A DNA stretch of 64,000 nt from an uncultured Clostridia bacterium (GCA_944379995.1 CALWGF010000001.1:124001-188000), one strand, 5' to 3'; shown: positions 26,401-35,507, counted from the first letter of the stretch. Made by a program: numbers and translations. The notes: generated by a model not told the origin, from the letters alone.

Positions 26401-27794
26401 AACAGCAAGCCCACGCATACACAGAGGAGCTTTTTGGAAAAGGACATGTTTTTAAAGCCGGAACAATAAGTACACTTGCTGATAAAACTGCATATGGCTT
26501 TGTAAAAAAATATCTTGATGAAAGAAATATAACTGCTCATAATGCAGAGATTAACCGCCTTGCTTTAGGTTGTACAGGTGTAAAAAGAACAACAGGGCAG
26601 CACCCGGGAGGACTTATGGTTGTTCCTAATGACCATAATATATATGAATTTTGTCCTATACAGCGTCCTGCAAATGATATGACATCAAATGTAACAACGA
26701 CACATTTCGATTATCATTCAATAAGTGGTAGACTTTTAAAACTTGACTTACTCGGACACGACGACCCTACGGTTATTCGTATGCTTTATGACCTTACAGG
26801 AATAAATCCTCAGTCTGTTTTATTAGATGATAAAGATACTATGTCGCTTTTTGAGTCGCCAGCAGCACTTGGTGTAACAGCGGAAGATATAAACTGTGAA
26901 ACAGGTACACTTGGAATACCTGAGTTTGGTACAAAATTCGTTAGACAAATGCTTATAGATACAAAACCAAAAACATTTGCAGACCTTTTAAGAATATCCG
27001 GTCTTTCTCATGGGACTGATGTTTGGATAAATAATGCTCAAACTCTTATTAATGAGGGAACAATAACACTTAAAGAAACAATTTCAACACGTGACAGTAT
27101 TATGATTTATCTTATTAATAAAGGTGTTGATAAGAAAAAATCATTTAAGATAATGGAAAGTGTTCGTAAGGGAAAAGGTCTTTCGGAAGAAGATATAAAA
27201 GATATGAAAGCCTCTAATGTACCTGACTGGTATATAAAATCTTGTCAGACAATAAAGTATATGTTCCCTAAGGCTCACGCTGCCGCATATGTTATGATGG
27301 CTTTTAGAATTGCATATTTTAAAGTTAATTATCCTATGGCATATTATGCAGCTTATTTTACTGTAAGGGCTTGTGATGATTTTGATTATTCAACAATGTG
27401 TAAAGGCATTGATGTTGCTCGTGATGCTATAAGAGAAATACACGAAAAAGGTCAAAGTGCAACTACAAAAGATAAAACAAAACTTACTGTACTTGAAATA
27501 GTTGTTGAGTTTTATGCAAGAGGTTTTAATTTCTTACCTATTGACCTTTATAAGTCTGAGGCAAATAAATTTGTTATTTCAGATAATAGTTTAATTCCTC
27601 CTTTCAGCTCATTACAAGGACTTGGTCTTACAGCAGCAGAAAGTATTATTGAGGGTAGAAAAAATGTTGAAGAATTCCATACAATAGAAGAGTTTAAAGA
27701 AAATACATCTGTTGGAAAAACACTTATAGAACTTCTTAAAGAAAATGGAGTGCTTAAAGGTATACCGGAAACAAATCAGCTTACTCTTTTTTAG
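23454..27794 (+). CDS. polC: DNA polymerase III alpha subunit, PolC type
   Basis: A 1446-residue replicative polymerase specific to low-GC Firmicutes and relatives. N-terminal domain about 1-230; OB fold about 235-325; PHP domain beginning VELHLHTQMSSMDG near 340; DEDD 3'-5' exonuclease inserted in PHP at about 420-590 (FVVFDIETTGLSRERDKITE, AHNAGFDVGF); catalytic palm with GSRGSVGSSFVA and EPDIDLNFSGEYQ; a zinc knuckle with CPNCKYS and CPNCG; and a C-terminal tail ending NQLTLF, a probable beta-clamp binding peptide. Length is typical and all proofreading acidic residues are visible. Confidence 0.97.
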   Translation: MTDKKFNTVFEKLSLSNDTKETFDKAVVNGIQIYKREKVMEIKMVIDHIIDEKAVDVFKDELIKQLPSVKDIITVVSFDVDDSISKSDIIKSCWDNIVYSVSEESPVCKGIIRNATWKLEDNKLYIKVKNNGSYYMFKKGIDKKIEKKLKEQNNIDIKVFFKSDTLTDEEKEYFYKEMETKEQDIISMVMENQEKAETAKIEEKVEAVSEKIKKGIIIGKEITEKSIKIINSKIEGEKVIIEGNIFNVDKHELKNSDKYIVAFDITDLSDSTTVKFFTSKNAFDKEISSYFKNNAYLKVQGVVQFDKYAKEINIMAKSICIGEKPPERMDNAEEKRVELHLHTQMSSMDGVTSVKKYIERAGKWGHKAIAITDHGVVQSFPDAMDAAKKAGVKVIYGVEAYLIDDLGSVVTCPKGQNLDDTFVVFDIETTGLSRERDKITEIGAVKIENGKIIDKFSTFVNPKVPISEEITKLTGITNDMVKDAPEISEVLPKFIEFCNDSVIVAHNAGFDVGFIRHNAKILNMKPIDNTVIDTVELSRTLLPELKKHKLNIVAEAMGVSLEGHHRAVNDAQATAEIFIKFIDMLVENNVLTLDDINVFSSRTVNYKKLKANHAIILVKNYEGLRNLYELVSLSHIEYFFKRPRIPKSKLIKMRNGLILGSACEAGELYRALLDHKPDEYIAEIVNFYDYLEIQPVGNNNFMINSNKIDAVNSVQDIMDFNKKIVELGEKYNKPVVATCDVHFIDPEDAAFRKIIMAAEGFSDADNQPPLFYRTTEEMLDEFKYLGEEKAKEIVIKNTNIIADMIENIKPVPDETFPPKIEGAEEQLRKITNEKAVSIYGDPLPPVVKERLDKELNSIISNGYSVLYIIAQKLVWKSVEDGYLVGSRGSVGSSFVATMAGITEVNPLQPHYVCPNCKYSDFTSDVVKATAMEEGSGCDMPDKNCPNCGTLLKKEGHDIPFETFLGFNGDKEPDIDLNFSGEYQQQAHAYTEELFGKGHVFKAGTISTLADKTAYGFVKKYLDERNITAHNAEINRLALGCTGVKRTTGQHPGGLMVVPNDHNIYEFCPIQRPANDMTSNVTTTHFDYHSISGRLLKLDLLGHDDPTVIRMLYDLTGINPQSVLLDDKDTMSLFESPAALGVTAEDINCETGTLGIPEFGTKFVRQMLIDTKPKTFADLLRISGLSHGTDVWINNAQTLINEGTITLKETISTRDSIMIYLINKGVDKKKSFKIMESVRKGKGLSEEDIKDMKASNVPDWYIKSCQTIKYMFPKAHAAAYVMMAFRIAYFKVNYPMAYYAAYFTVRACDDFDYSTMCKGIDVARDAIREIHEKGQSATTKDKTKLTVLEIVVEFYARGFNFLPIDLYKSEANKFVISDNSLIPPFSSLQGLGLTAAESIIEGRKNVEEFHTIEEFKENTSVGKTLIELLKENGVLKGIPETNQLTLF

Positions 27795-27832
27795 TATGTA
27801 TGATATAATAATATAAAAAAGGGGTGAGTTTT

Positions 27833-28336
27833 ATGAAAAAATTTATTTTGTTTTTGTGTATAATATTTTCTGTAATGTTATATGGTTGTAATACAAATGT
27901 AGATAAAACAAATGAAGTAAATAAAACAGAAAGCACCAAAGTAATTGAAGGTTATATATTTATAAATGATAATAAAGTATATGTTGATAGAGTTGAAATT
28001 ATAAAAGATAGTGACACAGAAAGAATTGAAGAAATAGGCATTGATAATAGTGATATGCCTAATGGTTATTATATTTATAATCCAACTTTTGAACAAGAAG
28101 AATATAATATTACAAATGACACAGCATATGACTTTGTTGATTATAATATGTATTACATAAATGAAGATAAAGCAGACGGTGACAGAAAATACAGAACAAA
28201 TAATATTGATGAGTTTATAAAAGGTTCTTCATATCCAGAAGATATTCCTTTAGAAGAACAAACAATACCTTATATTATTGAATTACAAGGGAATAATGTA
28301 TATTCTATAACAGAAGAATTTTTATACACACAATAA
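27833..28336 (+). CDS. Small predicted lipoprotein of unknown function
   Basis: A 167-residue protein with a lipoprotein signal: hydrophobic stretch then LYGC with Cys19. The mature part is acidic, Asn- and Asp-rich, with no domain that I recognise. ATG 27833 lies just after GGGGTGAG; the in-frame GTG 27824 is part of that site. It sits alone between polC and a convergent glycosyltransferase. Confidence 0.8.
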   Translation: MKKFILFLCIIFSVMLYGCNTNVDKTNEVNKTESTKVIEGYIFINDNKVYVDRVEIIKDSDTERIEEIGIDNSDMPNGYYIYNPTFEQEEYNITNDTAYDFVDYNMYYINEDKADGDRKYRTNNIDEFIKGSSYPEDIPLEEQTIPYIIELQGNNVYSITEEFLYTQ

Positions 28337-28341
28337 AAATT

Positions 28342-28372
28342 AAAATAGCAGGTTTTTTACCTGCTATTTTTT
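28342..28372. terminator. Bidirectional terminator containing the glycosyltransferase stop codon
   Basis: Twelve-bp stem AAAATAGCAGGT (28342-28353) / ACCTGCTATTTT (28359-28370), T-rich loop and T-run. The TAA of the convergent glycosyltransferase (minus strand 28359-28357) is at the edge of the loop, so the last codons of that gene are part of the hairpin. Confidence 0.88.
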
Positions 28373-29238
28373 AATTTATATAAAAGTTTTATTTTTGTTT
28401 TAAAATTAATGTCTTTTGAAAATATTATTCTGTATATTAAAAATAGTATGTTTTTTACAACAAGAAAATTATATGAAAAAGCATATTTTTTATAAGTATC
28501 ATTTTTTAATAAATATTTTTTCATTTCAAAAAGACCAGTTGTTATATCATTAAAGTTTTTTTCTGTAAATGTAGCTGTTATGCTTTTTTTGCGTTTAACA
28601 TAACAGTAAAGTTTTTTGTTTATTACAGAAACTTTTTTTGATTTATGAAAAAGCCTGTATGAAACATACATATCTTCATATGTTTTTCCAATAGGGAAAT
28701 TTATATTGTTTTCTGTAAAAATTTCTTTTTTGTATATTTTATTCCAAGCAAAATTATTTATAAATACATCTTTTATAAGTATATCAAGGGCTTTTTCTGA
28801 GTTATATGTTTTTATTTTAAGAGGTTTATTTTTAATTTTTACTTTTTTATTTTCAAAAACTGTTTTGTATCCACAAACAACAATGTCTGACTTTTCTTTT
28901 TCCGCTGTATTATATAATGTTTCTACAAATCTTTTTGAAAAATAATCGTCACTGTCTGCAAACATAATATATTTACCATGTGCATTTTTTATACCTGTAT
29001 TTCTCGCACTGCTTAAACCTTGATTTTGTTGGTTTATTAATGTTATATTATTATATTTTTTTAAGTATTTATTTATTATATTTATTGATTTATCAGTAGA
29101 ACCGTCATTTACGACTATAATTTCCATATCTTTAAATGTTTGGTTTACTGCACATTTTAAACATCTATCTATATATTTTTCAACATTATATACGGGTATT
29201 ATTATACTTACTTTTATATTATCTATATTATCTAACAA
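28357..29238 (-). CDS. Family 2 glycosyltransferase
   Basis: A 293-residue GT-A glycosyltransferase, likely transferring a sugar to a surface polysaccharide or similar acceptor. N-terminal SIIIPVYNVEKYIDRCL, then VVNDGSTDKS, GLSSARNTGIKNAHGKY and the metal-binding FADSDDYF are all clear. No membrane segment except a weakly hydrophobic C-terminus. TTG 29238 is chosen: it lies 6 bp after GAGGTG on the minus strand. The longer frame to 29349 is AT-rich, Asn- and Lys-rich and unlike the family. Confidence 0.9.
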   Translation of the reverse strand: MLDNIDNIKVSIIIPVYNVEKYIDRCLKCAVNQTFKDMEIIVVNDGSTDKSINIINKYLKKYNNITLINQQNQGLSSARNTGIKNAHGKYIMFADSDDYFSKRFVETLYNTAEKEKSDIVVCGYKTVFENKKVKIKNKPLKIKTYNSEKALDILIKDVFINNFAWNKIYKKEIFTENNINFPIGKTYEDMYVSYRLFHKSKKVSVINKKLYCYVKRKKSITATFTEKNFNDITTGLFEMKKYLLKNDTYKKYAFSYNFLVVKNILFLIYRIIFSKDINFKTKIKLLYKLKNSR

Positions 29239-29503
29239 AAATATCACCTCAAATATATGTACTTTTTGAAAATCAAAAAGTCTGAATACTGTAATAATTA
29301 AATTATTTAATTTATATTTTACATTTATATAATTATTTAATTTATACAAATGTATGTGTTAAATATGACAACAGTAACGGTTTTATAACAATTTAATTGA
29401 TTTTTACTGTAAAAAAAAACTATTGAAGTTTATATTATAATTTTGTAACATATGAATATAGTGAAGAAATTCATTAACAAGTTTATAATAATACTCTTAT
29501 AAC

Positions 29504-29550
29504 AAGCCGACGTATTACGTTACCCGGCTTTATCGTAATTCTTAGGAGGG
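29504..29550 (+). promoter_or_regulatory. Structured purC leader, possible pseudoknot before the ribosome site
   Basis: Stem 1 pairs AAGCCG (29504-29509) with CGGCTT (29525-29530). The loop segment ATTACG (29514-29519) is complementary to CGTAAT (29534-29539), which lies 5 nt before the AGGAGGG site (29544-29550). Together they would make an H-type pseudoknot; an alternative local ACGT/ACGT pairing competes with stem 2. I do not recognise a known riboswitch class. A -10-like TATAAT lies at 29484-29489 upstream, without a good -35. Confidence 0.45.
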
Positions 29551-29554
29551 CAAT

Positions 29555-30262
29555 ATGAAAAAGTTAGAAATGCTTTACGAAGGCAAAGCAAAAAAAGTTT
29601 ACAAAACAGACAATGAAGACCTTTATATTGTTGACTACAAAGATGATGCAACAGCATTTAATGGTGCGAAAAAAGGTACTATATCCGGTAAAGGTGTAAT
29701 AAATAACAAAATGACTAATCTTGTGTTTAAATACCTTAACGAAAATGGTATAAATACTCATCTTGTAGAAGAACTTAGCGAAAGAGAAACTCTCGTTAAA
29801 AAAGTAGAAATAGTTCCCCTTGAAGTAATTGTAAGAAATATTGCAGCAGGAAGTTTCTCTGCAAAATATGGTGTGCCTGAAGGTACAGAACTTAAAAATC
29901 CTATCGTAGAATTCTCATATAAAAATGACGCACTTAACGACCCTATGATTAATAACTCACAGATTGAGGCTATTGGTATAGCTACTGCTGAAGAAATAGA
30001 AGAAATCACTGAAAGTGTAAAAAAAGTAAACGAACTCTTACAGAAATTTTTCCTTGAATGTAATATAATACTTGTTGATTTTAAAGTTGAATACGGACGT
30101 TGTAAAGAAGGAATTATACTTGCTGATGAAATTTCTCCTGATACTTGTAGACTTTGGGATAAAGATACAAGAGAGAAACTTGACAAAGACCGTTTCCGTA
30201 GAGACCTTGGCGGTGTAGAAGACGCTTATAATGAGGTTTGGAGAAGAATTACTTCAAGATAA
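29555..30262 (+). CDS. purC: Phosphoribosylaminoimidazole-succinocarboxamide synthase
   Basis: A 235-residue SAICAR synthase of purine synthesis. It starts KLEMLYEGKAKKVY, followed by DDATAFNGAKKG, VVPLEVIVRNIAAGSFS-type segment (seen as EIVPLEVIVRNIAAGSF) and DEISPDTCRLWD near residue 190. ATG 29555 follows AGGAGGG. First gene of a purC-purF-purB operon; the leader may control its translation. Confidence 0.96.
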   Translation: MKKLEMLYEGKAKKVYKTDNEDLYIVDYKDDATAFNGAKKGTISGKGVINNKMTNLVFKYLNENGINTHLVEELSERETLVKKVEIVPLEVIVRNIAAGSFSAKYGVPEGTELKNPIVEFSYKNDALNDPMINNSQIEAIGIATAEEIEEITESVKKVNELLQKFFLECNIILVDFKVEYGRCKEGIILADEISPDTCRLWDKDTREKLDKDRFRRDLGGVEDAYNEVWRRITSR

Positions 30263-30298
30263 TTTACTCTTTTAATTTAATGGGAGGAAAATCAAAGA

Positions 30299-31780
30299 AT
30301 GCTTAAAGAAGACAACTTATTTGAAGATATATATATTGAAGACGAATTAAAAGAAGAATGTGGTGTTTTCGGTTATTATAATAATGATGATGAAGATACA
30401 GGAAGAATAGTATATTACGGACTTTTTGCACTTCAACACAGAGGACAGGAAAGCTGTGGTATTGCTGTAACAGATGATACTGTTGTAAAACAGTATAAAG
30501 ATATGGGGCTTGTTCCTGAAGTTTTCTCAGAAGATATAGTGGAAAAACTTACAGGTAAAATCGGTATTGGACATGTTCGTTATTCAACAGCAGGCGGAAG
30601 CCTTAGAAATAATGCACAGCCTCTTGTTTCAAGATATGTTAAAGGAACACTTGCTCTTGCTCATAATGGTAATCTTGTAAATGCTAATGAAATTCGTCAT
30701 GAACTTCAGCAGGAAGGTATGATATTCCAGACTACTATTGACTCTGAGGTTATAGCATGTAAAATAGCTAAAGAACGTGTAAAATGTGGTTCTATTGAAG
30801 AAGCTATTGAAAGAACTATGGAAGTTATAAGTGGTTCATACTCTCTTGTTGTTATGAGTCCAAGAAAACTTATAGGTTGCCGTGACCCTCTTGGAATGCG
30901 TCCGCTTTCAATAGGTAAGCTTAATAATTCATATATACTTTCTTCTGAAACTTGTGCATTTGACGGACTTGGAGCAGAATTTATAAGAGATGTTGAGCCG
31001 GGTGAAATCGTTGTAATTAATGATGATGGTATACGTTCAATAAAAACTCATTGTGGAAAAGAAAAATCAAGAATGTGTATTTTTGAATATATTTATTTTG
31101 CTCGTCCAGATAGTTATATTGAAGGTGTAAACGTTTATGAAGCTCGTAAGGAAGCAGGTCGTCAGCTTGCAAGACAGCATGCTGTTGAAGGTGATGTTGT
31201 AATTGGTGTTCCTGACTCTGGTATTCCTGCTGCTTTAGGTTATGCTGAGGAGTCTGGTATACCTTATGGTATTGGTCTTGTAAAAAATAGATATATTGGA
31301 CGTACATTTATAAGTCCAACACAGGGACAAAGGGAAAACGCTGTAAAAATAAAACTTAATGCTTTAAGACATACTGTTGAAGGTAAAAGAGTTATTATGA
31401 TAGATGACTCTATTGTTAGAGGTACAACAGTTGCACGTCTTGTAAATATTTTAAGAGCAGCTGGTGCAAAAGAAGTACATATGCGTGTTTCTGCACCTAA
31501 ATTCTTATATCCATGTTATTATGGTACAGATGTTCCTACAAAAGAAAAACTTATTGCTTGTAAATATGATACAGTTGAAGAAATCGCAAAAGTTGTTGGA
31601 GTTGATAGTCTTGGATACCTTGGACTTGAAAATCTTCACGATATAGCAAAAGGTGCAAAATGTGGTTTCTGTGACGCTTGTTTTACAGGAAATTATCCAA
31701 CACAAATACCATCAGTTTCAGAGGAGGCAGAAAAAGATGAAACAGAAATACGAAAATCCGCTAAATTCACGTTATGCTAG
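30299..31780 (+). CDS. purF: Amidophosphoribosyltransferase
   Basis: A 493-residue enzyme for the first committed step of purine synthesis. A 20-residue propeptide precedes the catalytic Cys21 (EECGVFGYY). The glutaminase half continues with LQHRGQESCGIA and HNGNLVNA; the PRPP-binding half has VIMIDDSIVRGTT. The Cys residues of the Bacillus-type [4Fe-4S] cluster are present (RMCIFEYIYFARPDS, CGFCDACF). ATG 30299 lies 11 bp after GGGAGG. Its 3' end overlaps purB by 44 bp. Confidence 0.96.
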   Translation: MLKEDNLFEDIYIEDELKEECGVFGYYNNDDEDTGRIVYYGLFALQHRGQESCGIAVTDDTVVKQYKDMGLVPEVFSEDIVEKLTGKIGIGHVRYSTAGGSLRNNAQPLVSRYVKGTLALAHNGNLVNANEIRHELQQEGMIFQTTIDSEVIACKIAKERVKCGSIEEAIERTMEVISGSYSLVVMSPRKLIGCRDPLGMRPLSIGKLNNSYILSSETCAFDGLGAEFIRDVEPGEIVVINDDGIRSIKTHCGKEKSRMCIFEYIYFARPDSYIEGVNVYEARKEAGRQLARQHAVEGDVVIGVPDSGIPAALGYAEESGIPYGIGLVKNRYIGRTFISPTQGQRENAVKIKLNALRHTVEGKRVIMIDDSIVRGTTVARLVNILRAAGAKEVHMRVSAPKFLYPCYYGTDVPTKEKLIACKYDTVEEIAKVVGVDSLGYLGLENLHDIAKGAKCGFCDACFTGNYPTQIPSVSEEAEKDETEIRKSAKFTLC

Positions 31781-33170
31781 TAAGGAGATGTCATATCTTT
31801 TTTCTCCTGATTATAAATTCAAAACTTGGAGAAAACTTTGGATTGCCCTTGCAGAAGTAGAAAAAGAATTAGGTCTTAATATTACAGATGAGCAGATTGA
31901 AGAAATGAAAGCTCATAAAGATGATATAAATTATGAAGTTGCAGAAGCAAGAGAAAAAGTCGTAAGACATGATGTTATGAGCCATGTATACGCTTTCGGA
32001 AAACAAGCTCCAAAAGCTGAACCTATTATACATCTTGGTGCAACAAGCTGTTATGTAGGTGATAATACTGACATTATAATTATGACAGAAGGTATGAAAC
32101 TTATAAGAAAACAGCTTATTAATGTTATAAATGAGCTTGCAAAATTTGCTCTTAAATATAAAGATATGCCTACACTTGGTTTTACACATTTTCAGCCAGC
32201 ACAGACAACAACAGTAGGTAAAAGAGCTTCTTTATGGCTTCAAGACCTTATGATGGACCTTGAAGACCTTGATTATCAGCTTTCAAAAGCAAAACTTCTT
32301 GGTTCAAAAGGTACAACAGGAACACAGGCAAGTTTCCTTGAACTTTTTGACGGTGACCACGAAAAAGTTAAAAAAATTGATGGTATGATTGCTGAAAAAA
32401 TGGGATATAAAGACTATTTCAAAGTTTCAGGTCAGACATATTCAAGAAAACTTGACTATCAGGTTTTAAGTGTACTTTCTGGTATTGCTCAAAGTGCTTA
32501 TAAATTTAGTAATGATATAAGACTTCTTCAACACCTTAAAGAAATAGAAGAACCATTCGAAAAATCACAGATTGGTTCATCAGCTATGGCTTATAAGAGA
32601 AATCCTATGCGTTCTGAAAGAATTGGTTCTCTTGCAAGATATGTTATTGCAGATACAACAAACCCTGCTATAACAGCATCTACACAATGGTTTGAAAGAA
32701 CTCTTGATGACTCTGCAAATAAGAGAATAAGCGTTCCAGAAGCATTCCTTTCAGTTGACGCTATACTTATACTTTATAGAAACGTTGTTGATGGTCTTGT
32801 TGTATATCCAAAAGTTATTGAACAGAGATTAAATAGCGAACTTCCTTTTATGGCTACTGAAAATATTATGATGGACGCTGTAAAAAAAGGTGGAAACAGA
32901 CAGGAACTTCACGAAAGAATTAGGGTTCATTCTATGGAAGCCGGAAAAATGGTTAAAATGGAAGGTAAACCAAATGACCTTCTTGAAAGAATTGCAAATG
33001 ATGAAACATTCGGTCTTACAATGGAAGAACTTAATGCTATTATGGTTCCTAGTAATTTCGTAGGTCGTGCACCACAACAGACAGAAGAATATATTATGAA
33101 CTATGTAATGCCTGTTATTGAAGAAAATAAAGAACTCCTTGAAAATGAAGGGGAAGAAGTAAGAGTATAA
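31737..33170 (+). CDS. purB: Adenylosuccinate lyase
   Basis: A 477-residue member of the fumarase/aspartase superfamily, acting twice in purine synthesis (SAICAR to AICAR and adenylosuccinate to AMP). The signature loop reads GSSAMAYKRNPMRSERI near residue 280; LGATSCYVGDNTD and GFTHFQPAQTTTVGKR are also clear. ATG 31737 has GAGGAGGC 9 bp upstream, inside purF, so the start is well supported despite a longer open frame back to 31653. Confidence 0.95.
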   Translation: MKQKYENPLNSRYASKEMSYLFSPDYKFKTWRKLWIALAEVEKELGLNITDEQIEEMKAHKDDINYEVAEAREKVVRHDVMSHVYAFGKQAPKAEPIIHLGATSCYVGDNTDIIIMTEGMKLIRKQLINVINELAKFALKYKDMPTLGFTHFQPAQTTTVGKRASLWLQDLMMDLEDLDYQLSKAKLLGSKGTTGTQASFLELFDGDHEKVKKIDGMIAEKMGYKDYFKVSGQTYSRKLDYQVLSVLSGIAQSAYKFSNDIRLLQHLKEIEEPFEKSQIGSSAMAYKRNPMRSERIGSLARYVIADTTNPAITASTQWFERTLDDSANKRISVPEAFLSVDAILILYRNVVDGLVVYPKVIEQRLNSELPFMATENIMMDAVKKGGNRQELHERIRVHSMEAGKMVKMEGKPNDLLERIANDETFGLTMEELNAIMVPSNFVGRAPQQTEEYIMNYVMPVIEENKELLENEGEEVRV

Positions 33171-33178
33171 TTTTATAA

Positions 33179-33211
33179 AAAACCTTATGTATTTATACAT
33201 AAGGTTTTTTT
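33179..33211 (+). terminator. Terminator of the pur operon
   Basis: Stem AACCTTATGTA (33181-33191) / TACATAAGGTT (33196-33206), TTTA loop, then a T-run. Confidence 0.9.
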
Positions 33212-33309
33212 AGTTAAAAATATAACTTTAAATTATTTAAACATATTTTTATAATGATATATCATATATTTTATATAATGTTTTTTAGTTAAGTAAATAT
33301 AAAAAAATA

Positions 33310-33338
33310 TTGTAATTTTATTTTTTTTTGTATATAAT
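33310..33338 (+). promoter_or_regulatory. Promoter of the chemoreceptor gene
   Basis: -35 TTGTAA (33310-33315), 17-bp spacer of mostly T, -10 TATAAT (33333-33338). About 58 bp before the ATG; a vegetative sigma-A type rather than the flagellar GCCGATAA type. Confidence 0.72.
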
Positions 33339-33396
33339 AGACTAAGTGGTTAAGGGTTAAGCGAATATTTTTGTAATATCTTAGGAGGGCAATCGT

Positions 33397-35460
33397 ATGA
33401 ACTTACGAAAACAAGAAACTAAGTCAGAAGATATTACTACAAAAGGTAAAAAAAAATATTCCTTTAAAGTATTACAAAAATTGTTGATTGGCATATTAAT
33501 GCCTTTGATTATTGTATTAATTGTAGTTGGTATTTTACTTAATTCACAAGTAATAAACACTATTAGTACAATAGAAGGAGATTATTTATCAGCTGAAACA
33601 AAACGTGGAGCAGAACAGATTAATGGATACTTTGAAAAATATTTTGGAATTGTAGAAACTGCTTCTAAATTAGATAAAGTATCTGAAGCTTTACAAAATT
33701 GGCAGGCTGAAACATTTGATACAACTGAAATATATCAAAATACAAAAAATGAATTGTCAAAAATTCAAAGTTTATACAAAGACCAAATTTTAAATATACA
33801 TTTAGCAAATGTAGATAAAAAAGAACTGTTGCAAACAAATGGTTCTTATGCAACAGTAAAAGAATTAGACATTACATCAAGACCATGGTATCAATTGGTA
33901 ATGAAAGAACAAAAAACTATTATATGTGATGCATATACTGATTTTAATACAGGAGAATTTATTGTAACTGTTTCTACACCAATTATGTCTAATGGAAAAG
34001 TTATTGGTGTTATTAGTGCTAATGTTGCTATTTCAAGTTTAATACAAGACTTGTCTAATATTAAAATCGGAAATACAGGATATATAGTTTTATTTGACTC
34101 TGAAGGTAATACTATTTATCACCCTTTAGAAGAATATATGTTTAAAAATGCATCAGATATTCCTTTTAGCCAGAATATGAAAGATGCAATTCTTAATAAA
34201 CAACAAGTTTCTAATATGAAATATACAAGAAACGATGTTGAAACATATGGAACTACTTTAATTCTAGAAAAAGGTGGATATACTGTTCTTACTGCTATGC
34301 CAACAGCAGAATATAATATATATTCAGCTAAAACACAATATACTACAATGATTAGTTTTATTATTTGTATATTGTTATTAGTTGTATTAATTGTTATTAT
34401 TGCAAGCCAAATTGTTAAAAATTTAGGTATATTGGCAAAAGGTGCAAAGAAATTAGCTGATGGTGAACTTGATGTAGAAATTACAGTAAATAGTCGTGAT
34501 GAAATTGGTATGTTGGCAGAACATACACGTAATATTGTAAGTCGTTTAAAAGAATATATTATATATATTGATGAAATATCAAAAGTATTAAATGAAATTG
34601 GAAATGGAAATTTAGCTTTTGAATTACAACATGATTACAATGGTGATTTTGCTAAAGTTAAAACAGCATTACTTGATATACAAAAAAATATGTCTGATAC
34701 ATTACGTACTATTTCTCAGGCTTCAGAACAGGTAGACTGTGGTGCTAATCAGATTGCTCAAGGTGCACAAATACAGGCTCAAGGTGCAACAGAACAAGCA
34801 TCTTCAATAGAAGAAATTTCTGCACAAATTCAGGAATTAAGTGATGATGCAGAAAATAATGTTGAAACTGCACTTAATATTAGCAAAAATTTAGGTAATA
34901 TGGGGCAGAAGATTTTAACAAGTAATACAGAAATGAAACATTTGTTAAAAGCTATGGATAATATTTCTAATAAATCAAATGAAATTATTAAAATTATTAA
35001 AACTATTGAAGATATTGCATTCCAAACTAATATTTTAGCATTAAATGCAGCAGTAGAGGCAGCAAGAGCTGGTACAGCTGGTAAGGGATTTGCAGTTGTT
35101 GCTGATGAAGTACGTAATTTAGCAGCTAAAAGTGCAGAGGCAGCCAAAAATACAACTAATTTAATACAAGGTTCTGTTGATGCAGTAGATGATGGATATA
35201 AAATTGCAGAAAAAACAGCTAATGTACTTGAAAGTGCAACATTAGAAACAGAACAAATTGTAGCAAGTGTATCTGATATTTCTAATTCGTATCAAGAATT
35301 GACAGAACAACTTGGACATATAAAAATTGGTATGGAACAAATTTCAAATGTTGTACAGACAAATTCTGCGACAGCTGAAGAAAGTGCAGCATCAGGTGAA
35401 GAATTATTAGGGCAAGCAAATATGCTTAAACAATTAATAGATAAATTCCGTTTACAATAA
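33397..35460 (+). CDS. Methyl-accepting chemotaxis protein with dCache sensor
   Basis: A 687-residue transmembrane chemoreceptor. TM1 about 29-52; external dCache-type domain about 55-305 with the TSRPWYQLVMKEQKTI and NTGEFIVTVSTPI segments; TM2 about 314-340; HAMP about 340-395; cytoplasmic signalling hairpin with tip FQTNILALNAAVEAARAG near residue 541. The dCache fold often binds amino acids or other small molecules. It would signal through CheA/CheW, none of which are in the window. It ends KFRLQ with no CheR-binding pentapeptide. AGGAGGGC precedes ATG 33397. Confidence 0.95.
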   Translation: MNLRKQETKSEDITTKGKKKYSFKVLQKLLIGILMPLIIVLIVVGILLNSQVINTISTIEGDYLSAETKRGAEQINGYFEKYFGIVETASKLDKVSEALQNWQAETFDTTEIYQNTKNELSKIQSLYKDQILNIHLANVDKKELLQTNGSYATVKELDITSRPWYQLVMKEQKTIICDAYTDFNTGEFIVTVSTPIMSNGKVIGVISANVAISSLIQDLSNIKIGNTGYIVLFDSEGNTIYHPLEEYMFKNASDIPFSQNMKDAILNKQQVSNMKYTRNDVETYGTTLILEKGGYTVLTAMPTAEYNIYSAKTQYTTMISFIICILLLVVLIVIIASQIVKNLGILAKGAKKLADGELDVEITVNSRDEIGMLAEHTRNIVSRLKEYIIYIDEISKVLNEIGNGNLAFELQHDYNGDFAKVKTALLDIQKNMSDTLRTISQASEQVDCGANQIAQGAQIQAQGATEQASSIEEISAQIQELSDDAENNVETALNISKNLGNMGQKILTSNTEMKHLLKAMDNISNKSNEIIKIIKTIEDIAFQTNILALNAAVEAARAGTAGKGFAVVADEVRNLAAKSAEAAKNTTNLIQGSVDAVDDGYKIAEKTANVLESATLETEQIVASVSDISNSYQELTEQLGHIKIGMEQISNVVQTNSATAEESAASGEELLGQANMLKQLIDKFRLQ

Positions 35461-35473
35461 AATAATATTACAT

Positions 35474-35507
35474 AAAACCTGATAGATAATAAACTATCAG
35501 GTTTTTA
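35474..35507 (+). terminator. Terminator of the chemoreceptor gene
   Basis: Stem AAAACCTGATAG (35474-35485) / CTATCAGGTTTT (35494-35505), followed by TT. Confidence 0.85.

Noticed and set aside
29504..29550. Known purine, ZTP (pfl) or preQ1 riboswitch before purC
   Set aside because: The conserved bases of these classes could not be matched; only the possible pseudoknot remains.
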